Positions 26,953 to 39,824 of a stretch of 64,000 nt of DNA are shown in pieces. The stretch is from Chrysemys picta bellii. Its lineage: Eukaryota; Chordata; Testudines; Emydidae. A model generated the notes under the pieces. It was not told the DNA's origin, made no database searches, and saw only the letters and a program-made list of their open reading frames with translations. A program made the translations under genes and the position numbers. The first letter of the stretch is position 1. Each line of letters opens with the position of its first letter. Where the stretch lies: assembly GCF_011386835.1 (NCBI RefSeq), contig NC_088792.1, positions 40,972,882 to 41,036,881 of the forward strand, read 5' to 3'.

Positions 26953-29233
26953 CTATATACAGACAAACAATTCAAAATTATCAGATCGGATAAGAGAGAG
27001 GAGAAATAGGTTAAAAAAGAAAAACAAAAGAAAATTAAACTACTTGAAGTAAAAAAATCAACCATGACTACAGAACACAGTAAAAACTTAAAGGGAAAAA
27101 TTTAAAGGTGCAAAACATTAGGATTAGAAAACACACAAGGCAATATCTGTAACAACTACTGTAACATTTTCTTCAAATTCTCTTTTACAGAATTAAATCA
27201 GGTTTAAATCAGACATCCACAGGTCTACTCTCACAAAACTGTTAAATGGTCGATGCAAATCTGGAGTTCTTCAGTGGAGTTATTCTGCATTTACATCAGT
27301 GTAAAAGAACAGAATCTGACCTACAGTATCTGGATTATTTATTTATATATTTATTTTACAGAATTCTAGTTCAAAATGTGCTATCTTGAACTAAGATTTT
27401 AGTATTATGTATTTAGGATACTAAACACAGAAAATTTTTCTGTCTGAAGTTTTTAATTCCATGAGTCAAAATCTGCGTCAGATACTTAGTTACACACAAT
27501 TATCTAAGAGCAGAATATAATTGGCACTACCTTTTAAAATCACATTATTTAAATCAAAAATGTACAGTAGGCACAAGATACATTCATTAGAAATAATAAA
27601 ACACATCTAATGTTAATGAACACTTAAATGAATGGCAAGGGGAAGAAAGAAAACCTAGCCTAGTTATCGTGGAGGCATGCTGAATTCTGCTGAAAAGATC
27701 AAGTGAGGAAGTGGGGAGGGCAAGATGGACGTGGCAACAATAAACCATTGCTACTCCACCCCCTTCTCCAAAAGAAAATCATATCCATCAGACAGAGGGG
27801 GCAGCATAAATATATGGTGCATCCTACAGCAAGTTAGTGATTAATGACAATGTAAACAATAACAACATTAATGGACTCAGTGCTAAATGGTTTCTAGAAA
27901 GCAAAGGAGAATGAAAAACTGAGCTCTCCTCAGTGTATGGCCAACAGAGGTCTGCTAGCTATATCTGAAACAAAGTATCCTAGGCTTTTTCAGGCACCCT
28001 CACATAGAGCAGTCTACCCCAATCTTGGGTATTGTGTTAAACTTGTCTCCAATGAGCACCCTCCACTGCTGACAAATGGACACAGGGAATTAAGCCACAA
28101 AAATTGTGTATCCCTATCCTGGGAAGATCTTACCTACCCTCTGACAGATACCTCGAGATTCTGTCTCTCTCTAAAACAAACAAACAAACTTCGGAAACAC
28201 TTGTATAAGGCAGTACACGGAATTGAATTAATCCAAGGCCTACAAGGTCCATTAGTGGTAGAAGAAGACTTTAGCTAAAACTATAAACGATCACCTTGAG
28301 TATTATAAATCTACCTAGGTGATCTCCATGCTGCTGTTTTGTGGGTGGGACAGGACTGATCCATGCACCAGTATTAGCCACCAAGTTATGTGACTAGTAA
28401 ACAACGGGATCAGCCAGTCTACGTGCAGCTTCTGATTTAAGAGTTACTTGGGACAGTCATCTCTTCTATTTGAGTAACACACATTTTCTCCTGATCCATG
28501 TAGCCCAGTATCCAGTCTTCTGACAGTGGCCACTCCCAGGTGCTTCAGAATAGGGCAATTACTGAGTGATCCATTCCCTGTTGTCCAGTCCCACCTTCTG
28601 TCATTCAGAGGCTTAGGGATACCCAAGCATGGAATTGCATCTCTGACTATGTATAGTTCTCATGCAATTATCTCCAAGAGTCTTATTGAGGTACATCTTC
28701 CTCAATAGGCACTTTAAACATGGCCTCCCGAGAAGATCATTTGGCCAGATCTCCATTCTGACATCACTCTTATTCCACTATAACAGCCACAGAAAAAAAC
28801 AACATTTTCCTCCAACATTTTCCCTCCCAAATTATAAACAGCAATTATTATTTGTATAATACAATCAGTGTGCTACGTAGTATAAAAATCAATAAGAATA
28901 AAATGGAGTAACTCAGTAGAAACAAGGGCAATTATCTCTCAGTTACTGTGTTACTATGAACATATTTGCAACAGGAGATATTTTGATTAACTGGTTCAAG
29001 TGGCATGGATTGGAGGCCCAGATGACAGGTCCTGAGCTTCTGCACTTTCCAGCTCTGCACCTCACATTTTCACCCTCTGGACCAAAAAAAAAAAAATCCA
29101 ACTATACATAAGAACCAAAACTTGAACACTAAAAAAAGTGTAATAAATGCTGAACAGGAGAGTTTAAATAGGATTCACCACAATACTATAGAGCAGGAAG
29201 CCAAACTGGGGACTAACCACAGATATACCTATC
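26953..29233. other. CACNB2 intron, no clear feature
   Basis: The intron upstream of exon 7A. A degraded gatgcaaatctggagttcttc / tttacatcagtgtaaaag motif at 27245-27310 belongs to an ancient amniote repeat type. The rest is anonymous. The ORF at 27937-28278 has no recognisable domain. Confidence 0.35.
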
Positions 29234-29412
29234 TCATAGAACTGAAAGGTCATCAAGTCCAGCCCAGCCCAGCCCAGCCCCCTGCCTTCACTAGCAGGAC
29301 CAAGTACTGATTTTGCCCCAGATCCCTAAGTGGCCCCCCTCAAGGATTGAACTCACAACACTGGGTTTAGCAGGCCAATGCTCAAACCACTGAGCTATCC
29401 GTCCCCACCCCC
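29234..29412 (-). mobile_element. tRNA-derived turtle SINE
   Basis: Reverse copy. tRNA-like head on the right (minus-strand tagctcagtggtttgagca and gagttcaatcc), variable tail on the left with a short (cccag)n expansion at 29260-29280. Confidence 0.82.
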
Positions 29413-31078
29413 TTTGGCTGTGGAGCTGCCCAGACCCTAGTCTTGAGTTGGGCGAGGAAAGAAGATACCACCAGCTGCTACACCCACTCTTATGCAAATT
29501 ACTCTGAGTGTGTTTAACTAAATCACCTACATCATTCCGATAAAGACATTTTCAAAGAGAACTAAGATGAATTTTTTCTATAATACAAGGCACCTGCAGT
29601 AACTGAATAGCCAGTGAGTAAGTAGTAAAATATACTTCTTACTGCATAAGTAAATGCAATGGCCATCTCAAACAACATACAGGCTTTGATGTTCCAAGAC
29701 TCTTCAGGAAAAGCAAGGGTATTACCATAGATGGATGAAATATTTCAAGCTTAAAAACTCCCCTCCCCTCAAAAGTCTTTTTCAGTTTTGCAAAATAATT
29801 TGATTTTTTTAATCTGACAAATTAGTTTGTTGGTTTTGTATTTGTCATTTTAAGGTTGTGTTCTTTGCTTTCATTTTTCTTCTTTGATCTTCCTCATGTT
29901 AATCCCCCTTCGTCAATAGTAGTTATTATTGCTGTTCTAATATACTTGGTCATATTGTGATTTTGGGTCTTTATGTTTGGTCATTATATTCAGTTGCCAT
30001 CACATTTATTATGTAGGCTATGAGGCTTTCATGGACTGATTGGACTGGTCCAGAAAGACACAGTATCTCGTTTTTCAGTATTTGGTCATTTTGTTTGGTG
30101 TTTGTTTTTTGCACTGTAGGTTTAAATTAGTCAGCCTGGTAACATACTGGTTTTTTTTCAAAATTGAAAAGTGAAATTAACTCATCCTAGTTCCCATTTC
30201 TGCACAATTAGTCCATACTTTGGTACAGTTGTCAGTCTCTCCCAAGCAGAACGCCTGGCACCAGAATAGCAGTAGTGTTGCAGGTCAGAACTCAGGTGCG
30301 TTATGAGAGTGGAATGGGGTGATATACATGGTGCTTGTCCACTGCTATGCCTAACTAACGCACTACTATCAGTTCTCCTCTTAGTATATTTTAGACAAAA
30401 ATATGCAAAAACAAAAATATTGAGATACACTAGCAAGCAAATATTCACTATTCATGACTATGTTCCCCAAGCCTCGATATGAAGGCGTCAAACATAGAAA
30501 AATTAATTTCTTGGAAATATGGCTTCCGAAAAGCTCTGTTTATAGGAATGCTTAAATACAGGGGAGGGGACCATGTGCTCAGAAGGCTCAGTACGGCTAA
30601 GTTGGGGCTCCTCCACACACCCATGCATGTTTTGGATAACCAGGTTGGCTCATCTCTGTCTCAAATTATATCTCAAGTAATCATTCAATTTTCTGGCTAC
30701 ATTTTCAGTTCTCTTACCACCAAATTCTGTAAAACATTCTGTGAGCATTAAATAAGATATGTCAAATAAATGGAAATACATTTGCTGATCTGCTGTGCAA
30801 ATATTTTTAGTATACAAAGTGTTTCATCCTGAAATATCACTTACCACTACAGACAAAGCCCAAGTGCTATAAAACTACACACAGATCACACTGCTCGGGG
30901 TGGAAAGTGGAAGCCTTAACAACACACATTGATTCAGTTTAGTGTCCTCATACAGCAAAGCACTTAAGTATGTACTTAAATACTCTGTTGAACAACTTTT
31001 TCAGTTGAAACGTCAAAGTAGGGAACTGAAGTGAAATTAGCTAAAACACCAGGCTTAACACTACTACTATTACAAAGC
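29413..31078. other. CACNB2 intron, no feature seen
   Basis: About 1.7 kb of intronic sequence with no recognised repeat ends or coding character. Confidence 0.4.
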
Positions 31079-31220
31079 CATGTCTACACATAAAAGAAAA
31101 GTGTGTTTTTCAATAAATTATCTTATTTCATAATTTGATCATTTAAGCTGGTTGTAGTGTAGTCTAGGGTCCAGTGAAGCTAACTTGATTGGAAAACAAA
31201 CTCTGCTTGTGTAGACAAGA
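31079..31220. repeat. Possible small Harbinger-like MITE
   Basis: catgtctacacataaaag on the left and ttgtgtagacaagac on the right are inverted 'gtctacac' ends bounding about 140 bp. No unambiguous 3-bp duplication. Confidence 0.4.
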
Positions 31221-31913
31221 CTAAAGAGTGATATGAGGTTCTTATTGATTGCAAGTACTATGTACCTCTCTTTTTTCACTCATCCAAAAGATGAAACATC
31301 CAGCAATACAGTATCCCTTAACACAGTGGTAGGGCTTTAATAAATTTCTAATTGCTTAATTTAGTAGTTAAAATTATACAAAAATATTTTAGGAAGTTTA
31401 GGTATTTGAATATAAAGGAAATATTTCTTTTCCACCAACTGACATAACAATGAAAACTCCCTCTCTCTCTTTTTTTTTTTTTTTTTGGCACACATACTCC
31501 TTAGGATTCTGTTCAAGATAACCGGTCATGTCCCAGTTTCCTTTAATTAAACAAGCTATTCTTAGCATGCTGGTGCAACTCACAAGTGCAATTGCTTAAT
31601 GCCTCTTGAACCTAACCTAAACTAAGTTCAAATGTGCCTGTTGGTGCTCTAAATGCAAAGAAGCATTTATTAAAAATAATTCTGCATCAAAAAAGTAAAA
31701 CAAATCTACAAGAATTGAGTCATGATCTGCTTTGTAAAACCTAATAAAATTCTGCAAATAAAAGCTCCTGATGTTACAAAATTATGTAGTTTCTGGTAGG
31801 TTTGTAGGACTCTAAACATATTCCTGATTCATCTCAGCACCATCTTCCTTCCGGTACTAGAAGACTATCCTTACTCATCAGGAATTGCTCAGGAGAAAAG
31901 TTTGACTGCCTTA

Positions 31914-32199
31914 GGGTACGTCTATACCCAGCCGCTAGTTCGGCGGCTGGCAATCGAACTTCTGGGTTCGACTTATCGCGTCTTGTCTGGACGCGATAAG
32001 TCGAACCCGGAAATGCTCGCCGTCGACTGCGGTACTCCAGCTAGACGAGAGGAGTACCATGGAGTCAACGGGGGAGCCTGCCTGCTGCGTGTGGACCAAG
32101 GTAAGATCGAACTAAGGTACTTCGAACTTCAGCTACGTTATTCACGTAGCTGAAGTTGCGTACCTTAGTTCGATTTGGGGGGTTAGTGTAGACCAAGCC
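31914..32199 (+). mobile_element. PIF/Harbinger-type MITE, diverged 286-bp subfamily
   Basis: Flanked by TTA (31911-31913, 32200-32202). Ends gggtacgtctatacccagcc and, inverted, ggcttggtctacactaaccc. It has the same architecture and length as the 285-bp family: outer hairpin, central gcgtc...gacgc stem, terminal stem ctacgttattcacgtag. Most of the interior differs (ttcgaact in place of atcgacct), so it is a sister subfamily. Confidence 0.78.
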
Positions 32200-32625
32200 T
32201 TAGTATAAAACAGCAACAGCTGACAAATCACACATTTTTAGAAGGGCACAAGTTCTGGAAAGGTTTAATTTCACCTTATTTTTCCAGCCTAATCCCCCCC
32301 CACACACACACACCATGATTTTATAACATAAATCATAGTGAAATCAAGACAGCAGTTGAACAGATCTGATAACAACCATATCACTGTATGAAATAGCCAG
32401 GCAGAGGCAATAATGAATTTGTCCAATTCCCTCATCTCCAGCACAGACGCAAACCAGTCTCACATGACAACACAACCACCTGCCACTGTGCCAAAGACGA
32501 CTAAAAGTTAGGAAGACCTTTTTTCCAACTCAGTTTAAAAAGTATAACACAAAGTAGTGTCAATCTTAAAGGATTAAACACACAATTCTATAAACAGGTT
32601 GTCTAAAGGCTAGTGACCTACTTAC

Positions 32626-32702
32626 CAGATGATGGAGGCGTTGATTTTCTGGAACTAGGGACTATGTCACCCAAACTGGATGATGAATTTCCTCCTGATT
32701 TA
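32626..32702 (-). CDS. CACNB2: CACNB2 exon: serine-rich HOOK segment
   Basis: Exon of 77 bp encoding [20 protein letters not shown] followed by TPPSS. It starts by completing the split serine codon and ends on the first base of a glycine/alanine-type codon (G|CT). [11 protein letters not shown] is characteristic of beta-2; beta-1 and beta-4 differ here. The acceptor ends tactctag and the donor is gtaag. The phase fits both alternative downstream exons, 7A and 7B. Confidence 0.95.
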
Positions 32703-32820
32703 CTAGAGTACAGCAAGAAATCAGTGTTAAAACCTTAGAGTCTTATCAGTAGTAAATCAAGAATGTATTCATTATCTCTCTTTCAAACTTTCAAATGGGT
32801 CACTAACAAAGACAGGCAGT

Positions 32821-33045
32821 CAGAGCCGGCTCCAGGCACCAGCTTCTCAAGCAGGTGCTTGGGGCGGCCGCTCCGGAGAGGGGCGGCACGTCCTGGTATT
32901 TGGCGGCAATTCGGCGGATGGTCCCTCACTCCGCCTGGGAGTGAAGGACCTCCTGCCGAATTGCCGCCGCAGATTGCAACTTTTTGTTTGTTTGTTTGTT
33001 TTGTTTTGGCTGCTTGGGGAGGCCAAAACCCTGGAGCCGGCCCTG
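32821..33045. mobile_element. hAT MITE, CAGGGCCGG family (225 bp)
   Basis: A perfect 8-bp duplication CAGGCAGT (32813-32820, 33046-33053). Ends cagagccggctccaggcacc and ggagccggccctg. It lies only 118 bp upstream (in the transcript sense) of the CACNB2 exon at 32626-32702. Confidence 0.9.
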
Positions 33046-33418
33046 CAGGCAGTATTCCTGGTCTCAGTTTAAATTTACACTTTAACAAAATGTATGCATA
33101 CTTTGGGGACTGAGGGATTGCACATGTCAATTTGTTTCCATATTGGTCCAGTTTTAATGCCTAATGATTTATTCTGCTGGTAGTTATATCTACTAGGAAG
33201 ATATACCTACTTTCATTGTTATCTTAATATGAACACTTTTTCAGTAAATCCATTGGACATACAGATTACAATTTTTGCCTTCATATACTTTCTCTCAGAA
33301 CTGCTGATAGTAGTACTCAAGGAAGGAAAAATATTGTCTTCAAAAGCACACACAACAATTGATCATCACTATGTGGAACTAGTAACTTTGGCAAATGCAA
33401 GGTTGGAATATGCACAGC

Positions 33419-34152
33419 TAGGGTGACCAGGTGTCCTGATAAATCAGCACTGTCCTGATATTTAACCCTTTGTCCCGTGTTCCGATCAATGTACGATTAG
33501 GATGCTGTTTGTCCTGATATTCAGGTAAGGAGGCGAGCGGGAGGGAGGCACTGACCCGTGGGTGCTCCGGAGCTCGAGCACCCACGGGGAAAAATTGCAG
33601 CCAAGCTCCCTCCTCCTTCTCCCCCCACTCCCCAGTGTGCCGTGTCCCCGCTCCTCCCTCCATCCAGCACTTCCCACTGCCTAACAGCTGTTTGGCGGCA
33701 CTTAGCACTTTCCAGGAGGGAGGGGGGAGGAGCGGGGACAGGGCGCGCTCAGGGGAGGAAGCGGAGAAGAGGCAGGGCAGGGGTGGGGACTTGGGGGAAG
33801 GGGGTGGAATGGGCGCGGGGCGAGAGTGGTGCAGAGGCGGGGGGTGGGAAAGCATCCACCCAGCAGAGGGGAAGTCGGCGCCGTAGGGGTGAGTGGCGGG
33901 CGGGGGGGTGAAGAGGCGAGCGGCGGGTAGGGCGGGCTGGGTGAGGAGGAGAGCAGTGGGTGGGGGACTGAGGAGAGACACAACAAGCCAGCGGCAGGCT
34001 GGGGGATGCGGAAGGACGCGGTGGGGGGGGGGGGCGAGCAGGGAGGGGGTGGGCCCTGGGGCAGAGTTGGGGCGGAGTGGGGTGGGCTCTGGGTGGGGCT
34101 GATGGCACCCCAATGTGTCCCGATATTTTAGTGTGGTGATCTGGTCACCCTA
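33419..34152. mobile_element. hAT element, TAGGGTGACC family (734 bp)
   Basis: A perfect 8-bp duplication TGCACAGC (33411-33418, 34153-34160). The terminal repeats tagggtgaccaggtgtcc and, inverted, tagggtgaccagatcacc match over the first 12 bases. The interior is strongly G-rich on the plus strand and gives overlapping, low-complexity ORFs on both strands, none with transposase features. Confidence 0.9.
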
Positions 34153-34319
34153 TGCACAGCTCAAAGTTCTGAATGGAAATGCCTCTTCACCAGATGTACA
34201 CCTCTTACAGTATTTGCTTGGGCTTTCCAATGGTCAATACCTGTTACTTCTCACTTCTTTTTAAAATGTTCAAATAAGCTAATAATCAAAACAAAATCAT
34301 TCAAAACTCTGATGGAAAG

Positions 34320-34320
<1 letters not shown>

Positions 34321-34386
<66 letters not shown>
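34321..34386 (+). repeat. (GT)n(GA)n microsatellite
   Basis: About 39 bp of GT followed by about 26 bp of AG. ORFs here are artefacts. Confidence 0.97.
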
Positions 34387-34639
34387 TGCATTACACGTGA
34401 GAAATGTTCCTTTTCTCCAAAACAGTGTAAATTACAATAGTATTCCAATTATACAGAAACTAAGAATCTCCAGAGATGCTTCTGGAAGCTTGTTAATTAT
34501 TAACAAAACAAACACTTGCCTCAAATAGAAACTAGATTCACTCAGTAACAATATCAAGAAAATTAATTTTATTTACCTAGAAAAATAGAGCTAACTGGAT
34601 AACTGGTTTATGATTCATGGCACAACCCCACTAATTGAC

Positions 34640-34815
34640 AGAGATTAGGAAGAACATTCCCCTATTAGCAGTTTGTGTTAATTAGCAGTTTGTCCTATAT
34701 TTAGTATAGGATTTCTTGCATCTTCTTATGAAGAATCTGGTAGTGAATAGTATCGGAGACAAGATACTGGATTAGATGGACTAATAGTCCAAGGCAATTC
34801 CTAAATGTTTATGTA
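34640..34815 (+). repeat. CR1/L3-type LINE tail
   Basis: catcttcttatgaagaatct, atcggagacaagatactgga and ttagatggactaatagtcc match the tail 'catctggtgctggccactgtcggagacaggatactgggctagatggacc' common in sauropsid LINE 3' ends. Confidence 0.6.
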
Positions 34816-37800
34816 AAAGAAAAAAGATGGCTACATTTTCTTAGGGCTTTAGTCTTCTCCAGCATAAAGCTTGTAGAGAAGAACTTTTCCAAGATGGACA
34901 TGAAAATAATATGTGCAGAACAACTGACTGGTTAAAATAGGACTTTAAGATAACCTTTGTTGGGAATCAAGGGTTAATCTGCAATATCAGCTTATCTTTT
35001 TTAAATTTAGCATGAGGTGGATCAGCAACTAAAGCCTGGCACTCTGTAACCCCCACTTCGAGTTTGTCAGCTGGAGTGCCAGATTGTAGGTGATCCTACC
35101 CAAGGGACAACAACTGCAATGGCTGCCAGATCCCTCTGACACCATTTCCTGGCACACTTGGAGTCACGGGTAGGGAGGGATTGGAGTAGAAACATCTGCT
35201 GAGGCCAATACAGAGGCTTTTACATGGTGTGATCTGGACAAGCAGTTTATGGGGGAAATGATGAGCTAGGGCTGCTCAGTGGGAGGGGGCCAACCTAACT
35301 CAGAGAGACAGTGAGACAAACTAGTGTATAGCAAGCGACTTTGGGCTTTTTTATATTTGACATTGGGCCACCGTTTTCATGCAGTTACATCTGGGTTTTT
35401 TTTATTCCGCTTGACTCTGGAGCTGCTTCCCTCCCCCCCCCCGAACTATGCCCCACTCAGTGTCATAACGCAACCCCCCCATCATCATGACGCCATGACT
35501 CACACACTGCCAGCCACCCTTCTTCCCCTTTTTTGGTGCTGTTTTAGGACTAAGCAGGCTTGGTTTTGGGTGATTTTCCTGGCTGGGAGCTGCAAAAGAA
35601 AGAAGCAGAACAGCTCAGCGAATCTCTGATTATCTCCCTGTAGTGAGGCGGTGTGGTTCCCTGCCACCCCAGAGAGAGGCGAGCCCCAGCTAGCCTCTCT
35701 ACACTCCCACTCCTCACAGGGGGAGTCTTTTTGAACTGCAGTGGGAAAGTTGCATGGGTCAGGCAGTTCCAGCTCTGTGGAGACTTGTGTCCAGCGTGGC
35801 AGAGCTCCGATCCAGTGCCAACTACATAGAGCCATCTGAGACCTCCACAGGACACTAGGCCAGGCAGCATGTGAGCCTGGTAGGAGTCAGGAGAGGAGGA
35901 CCCTGCCCCACCGAGTGTGAAGACACATTAAGGGAACTCACTTTGTTTAGGCTGGCTACCATTCACAGCTTTGTAGCTCACAGCTCAGGACTCAATCTCA
36001 GCATATCATTTTCCTGGGAAGGTGCCAGGGAGGGAGCCAGGGGTTGGGAAGAGCTGTGAGTGTTGGGCGGTGGGGAATTTGTTGGTTAGTGTTGAAACTT
36101 TTTAGTTAACCCTAACCCTTTCCTTCCCCAGATCCTATTTTCCTGCTCCCTATAAAGCCCCCTGTGTTATACTGTTACTTTTCGGTGTGGAATTTCATTG
36201 CTGGAGTTTGGGTTGATGTACTTCATTGTTTCTTGTGTACTGGATTTTATACTTCTTGGCCATTAGCAAGATTATTCATTTTCCCAAGGGACAACACCCT
36301 CAGGCATAATAAGGAGGCATCTTGGGTGGAGGCACCGGGCATCAGACAAAGAACCCAGGACCCACTCCATCGGAGGACAGGAGAGAAGACACTCCAAGTA
36401 GGAAGCACCAGGGAGGAGGTTTGAGCACTTTGGGGGAGGGGCTACAACTCTAAAATGCAATAGACTTTCTGATAAACTATTCTTAATCCATTCTAAACAT
36501 TCACATTCAGTAGCTATAGTAAAACTGTAAGTGGTTACAGTCATGTTTTAAGTGACAAGCACAGTAACTCAGCAGGGTCTGAACAGAAATAAATGGACTT
36601 TAAACATGTTTATGAAAAGTCCAAATAAAAGCTAAGAATTCTCAAAGAGAAGATGTCTCTAACCTAGACTGAGAAAGTGTTAGAAGATAAGACAGTTTTT
36701 GAGTACAGCAAATAAAGGGTTTATTTGGTCCTGTTTACACTAAACCACAAAACTGGTCCATTTGGGTTTGTAGATCTTTCTGGTAGATTCCTCCTGAGAA
36801 ATTAGGACTTCAGAAGTCTCATCTGAGATATCTAGCTAACTAGTTTGTGCCCTCTAGGAGCCATGCCAAAAGAGATCAAGATATGAAATTCAGAGACTTG
36901 GTCAGTAATGGCAAGACTTTCAGCCTCATAGGATTGGCCTCCACCATCTCAGACAGGAAAGGTAACTAAATCTAACTTGACCATTAGATGACAATGTGGC
37001 CACCTCATGTAGAAGTGAACATATCAATGTTCACTATAATTTGCACAAAGGACTTACATATGCCACCTGGGTGTCACAAACTGTCCTTGAACCATCATTA
37101 AGTTAGTCTTGGATGGCATGACAGACAGATATGAGCAGACACCTCCTCACTGTCCGGCCTGAAACTATGGAAGCCTCGGGGTAATAGAATTAACAATCTT
37201 CTGTGGCAGTGTGCCATGTTACTGCAAACATATTGCAATGGACCACCACATCCTGATTTTAGTTAAACCAAGGTAAATCCAGAGTAACTCTACTTTCCTC
37301 AATGAACTCAAGAAAAAGGGAAGAGAGACAACAGTAAGAAGTTTATCACCACTGCTTGGTTCTTTGAAACCTTGGTGTGACGTCAGACCCTTTCAAGAAA
37401 TATCTTTTTTAATTTAAATAAAGTAACAAGGTAAATTCAGCACTGCTACTAGACCTGAAAAAGTACATGCAACAAAGCAATCGAAGGTGAATTTAACAGC
37501 TGCAAATCTGGCACACAGCATTATCTGAGAGAAGTTTAGAATCCTGCCTGCAGAGAGAAGAAAAGGGAAGAATGGCAGCTACGGGCCACTGGAACAGCTG
37601 AGTAGGTTGGCTCACCCTCTACTGCGGAGGCTGTTCAATGCACTCAGAACTTTATGCAATGCAAATTCCAATTTGCCATGTTCAGGGACATAAGCGCTAC
37701 AAAGAGATGATCGGTTCTAGCATGTACCTCTGGAAGAGCCTTTTCTATATTTTCTTCCTCCTGCTGCACTATTGATTGGCTGCCTCCAGATGAAGTGAGA

Positions 37801-39687
37801 TTCAGATAAAGGCTAGTTTGTATGTTTAAATCCTGAAATTTCTTAAGAACCATACAGTATTTTAACCATTTGACTCCCATTAACTTTTTAACCTGCATCT
37901 GAAAATGTAGGTGAAAGAGGTTACATTTCCACTGCAAATATTAATGCAGTGTCCTCTTACCAGAGACTGACTTTATCACTGGTATTTTTTTCATATATGA
38001 AGAATAAAATAAGTATACCACTCTAAGATAGCAGCAATGCCAGTCACAACGTCAGGAGAATGAAGAGCTTTAAAATCAGGAAGGGACAAATCCTTTGGTC
38101 AACACCAGGCTGGTGTGCTGAAGAGCTCTATGAGGTTTTGAGGGAAATGAATTCTCCCCACTCAAGACTGTGGAATTACACAACAGTTATTCCATGGCCA
38201 CTGCTGCTACCTTACGTCTACAGTTGCCTGTGCTCTCACTGCATTCCTGATCCTCAATAATGCTTCCCTTTATAATAGAGCACAAAGGGCTTCTGTGGCA
38301 TTCTGCTTCCCTCCATGGTCTCTTCAAACCCACCCACAACTAGTGACAACACACAAATTTTACTGCAATTAGGGCCCTTTATACCTGAGAAGGGATGAGT
38401 GGTATTTGCCCCCAAATCTGTTGACATACTTATGGAGGATAAACACTGCTCTAGATATACTACAGTAGATACTGTATTTTGCGGCAGCAAGATACCAAGG
38501 TATACTTGGAGGTACTGTATGTTTAATTTTAGGCAATGCTGAACATATAGTCAGACCTCAATGATAAACAATAGGCACACAACATCCAACATAAAATGTA
38601 CTGTAAAAGTTGTACTGATGGAGAAAAACATTTTGGAAAACAAATGGGCAAGTATGTATAATCTGAGATAGGAAAGCATTTTCCTTGAGAAAAAAAGTAT
38701 TTCCAGAAGTGCAGATTCTGGTTTCAGTTCATAACTCTTCTCATCATTCTTTGTGAATTCTAAAACTAGTGTTGGAAATTATTAAATAACTATAACTATA
38801 AATTTGTGACAGCAAATTACAAAATGCTAAGAAATTCAGAGAGTCTGATTTTCAATCGCAAGTAAACTGCACTTTTGCACACCATATTTGCATACACAGA
38901 TACCAATTTGCATTTGCAGTGGTGATATATGTGAACAGTTAGGTATCTTGTTGGCCCTATCTATGTGCAAGTACCCAGTTTGCACACACAATTGTATATG
39001 TGCATACAAATTGGATGCATACAATTGTGAAAACTCATCTCTGAAAATCAAACATGCAAAGTTAAGGCTGATAATATTTTTAACTCACACCATAACAACA
39101 ATTTTCCTTACATATATTTGATGCATATTAATTGAATATTCTTGATTGTTTAATGTCATAGTTTGTTTGCCTGTGTTTATCTATTTTATGTATTTCAAAA
39201 GTGCCCATCACTGTATTAACTTTTAAGGAAAGGTAAATTACAGAATGAGTTTTGGATGAATTCATATTTTAAAACTTTTTGTGAACTTTTAGGTTAAGAC
39301 CTTGTTAGCTAAGATTCAGCACCAGTGATATCTTTACATGACTTGAACACTCCTGAAATTAAGGATTCACACTGGAAATGCTGACACAAACTAGTTAGAA
39401 TTACTGTGTGGCTAATGCACAATTCTATCACTATGAAATGAGAATGGCACATTGTCCTCATTTAGACCAGTATTCCCTCCTTTTTCTCAACAGTAGCAGT
39501 GAAACCAGACCACTAAAAATATTAATTTATGACAGGTGTTTCTTAATTAATCCAAAATATTCAGAGTTAACAATTATATTAATTGAAAACAATAAAGAAA
39601 TATTGGATACCTTGAATCTACAGTTATGATTCCTAAATTATACATCACACTCAAAGATATTTTAAAATTTATCTTTATTTTTATTAC
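34816..39687. other. CACNB2 intron, mostly unassigned
   Basis: The segment 35010-36425 is richer in GC than its surroundings, has promoter-like ccctataaagcc at about 36150 and may be part of a retroelement, but I found no paired LTRs, primer site or coding frame. At 38840-39055 a diverged pair ctgattttcaa / tgaaaatca could be another palindromic-end repeat. The remainder is anonymous. Confidence 0.35.
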
Positions 39688-39824
39688 CTGGAATAGAATT
39701 TTCCTTGCTTTGCCCTTTGTTCATGCTGTATCCTCATGTTTTCTAATTTGACTGGACTTGGTATGAATCCTATTTCACAGCCTTCTTTTACCAACCGTCC
39801 TATCCACCAGTCATTGTTAAACTT
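39688..39824 (-). CDS. CACNB2: CACNB2 exon: SH3 continuation and start of HOOK
   Basis: Exon of 137 bp starting in phase 0 with [20 protein letters not shown] and ending within the serine codon after GKFYS. The WWIGR and IGFIPSP stretches are SH3 strands of the calcium channel beta family; the following [16 protein letters not shown] is the charged helix leading into the variable HOOK linker. The acceptor ends gtttag and the donor is gtaata. It is separated from the preceding exon by an intron of about 2.7 kb. Confidence 0.96.

Noticed and set aside
33418..34113. 231-codon proline-rich ORF on the minus strand
   Set aside because: It runs across the interior and both ends of a hAT element defined by an exact 8-bp duplication; composition reflects C-rich repeats.
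36103..36122. Telomere-like gttaaccctaaccct
   Set aside because: Only two units; expected by chance and not an interstitial telomere array.
35010..36425. Possible LTR retrotransposon or pseudogene region with a TATA-like box
   Set aside because: No repeated LTR pair, primer-binding site, polypurine tract or gag/pol frame could be found.
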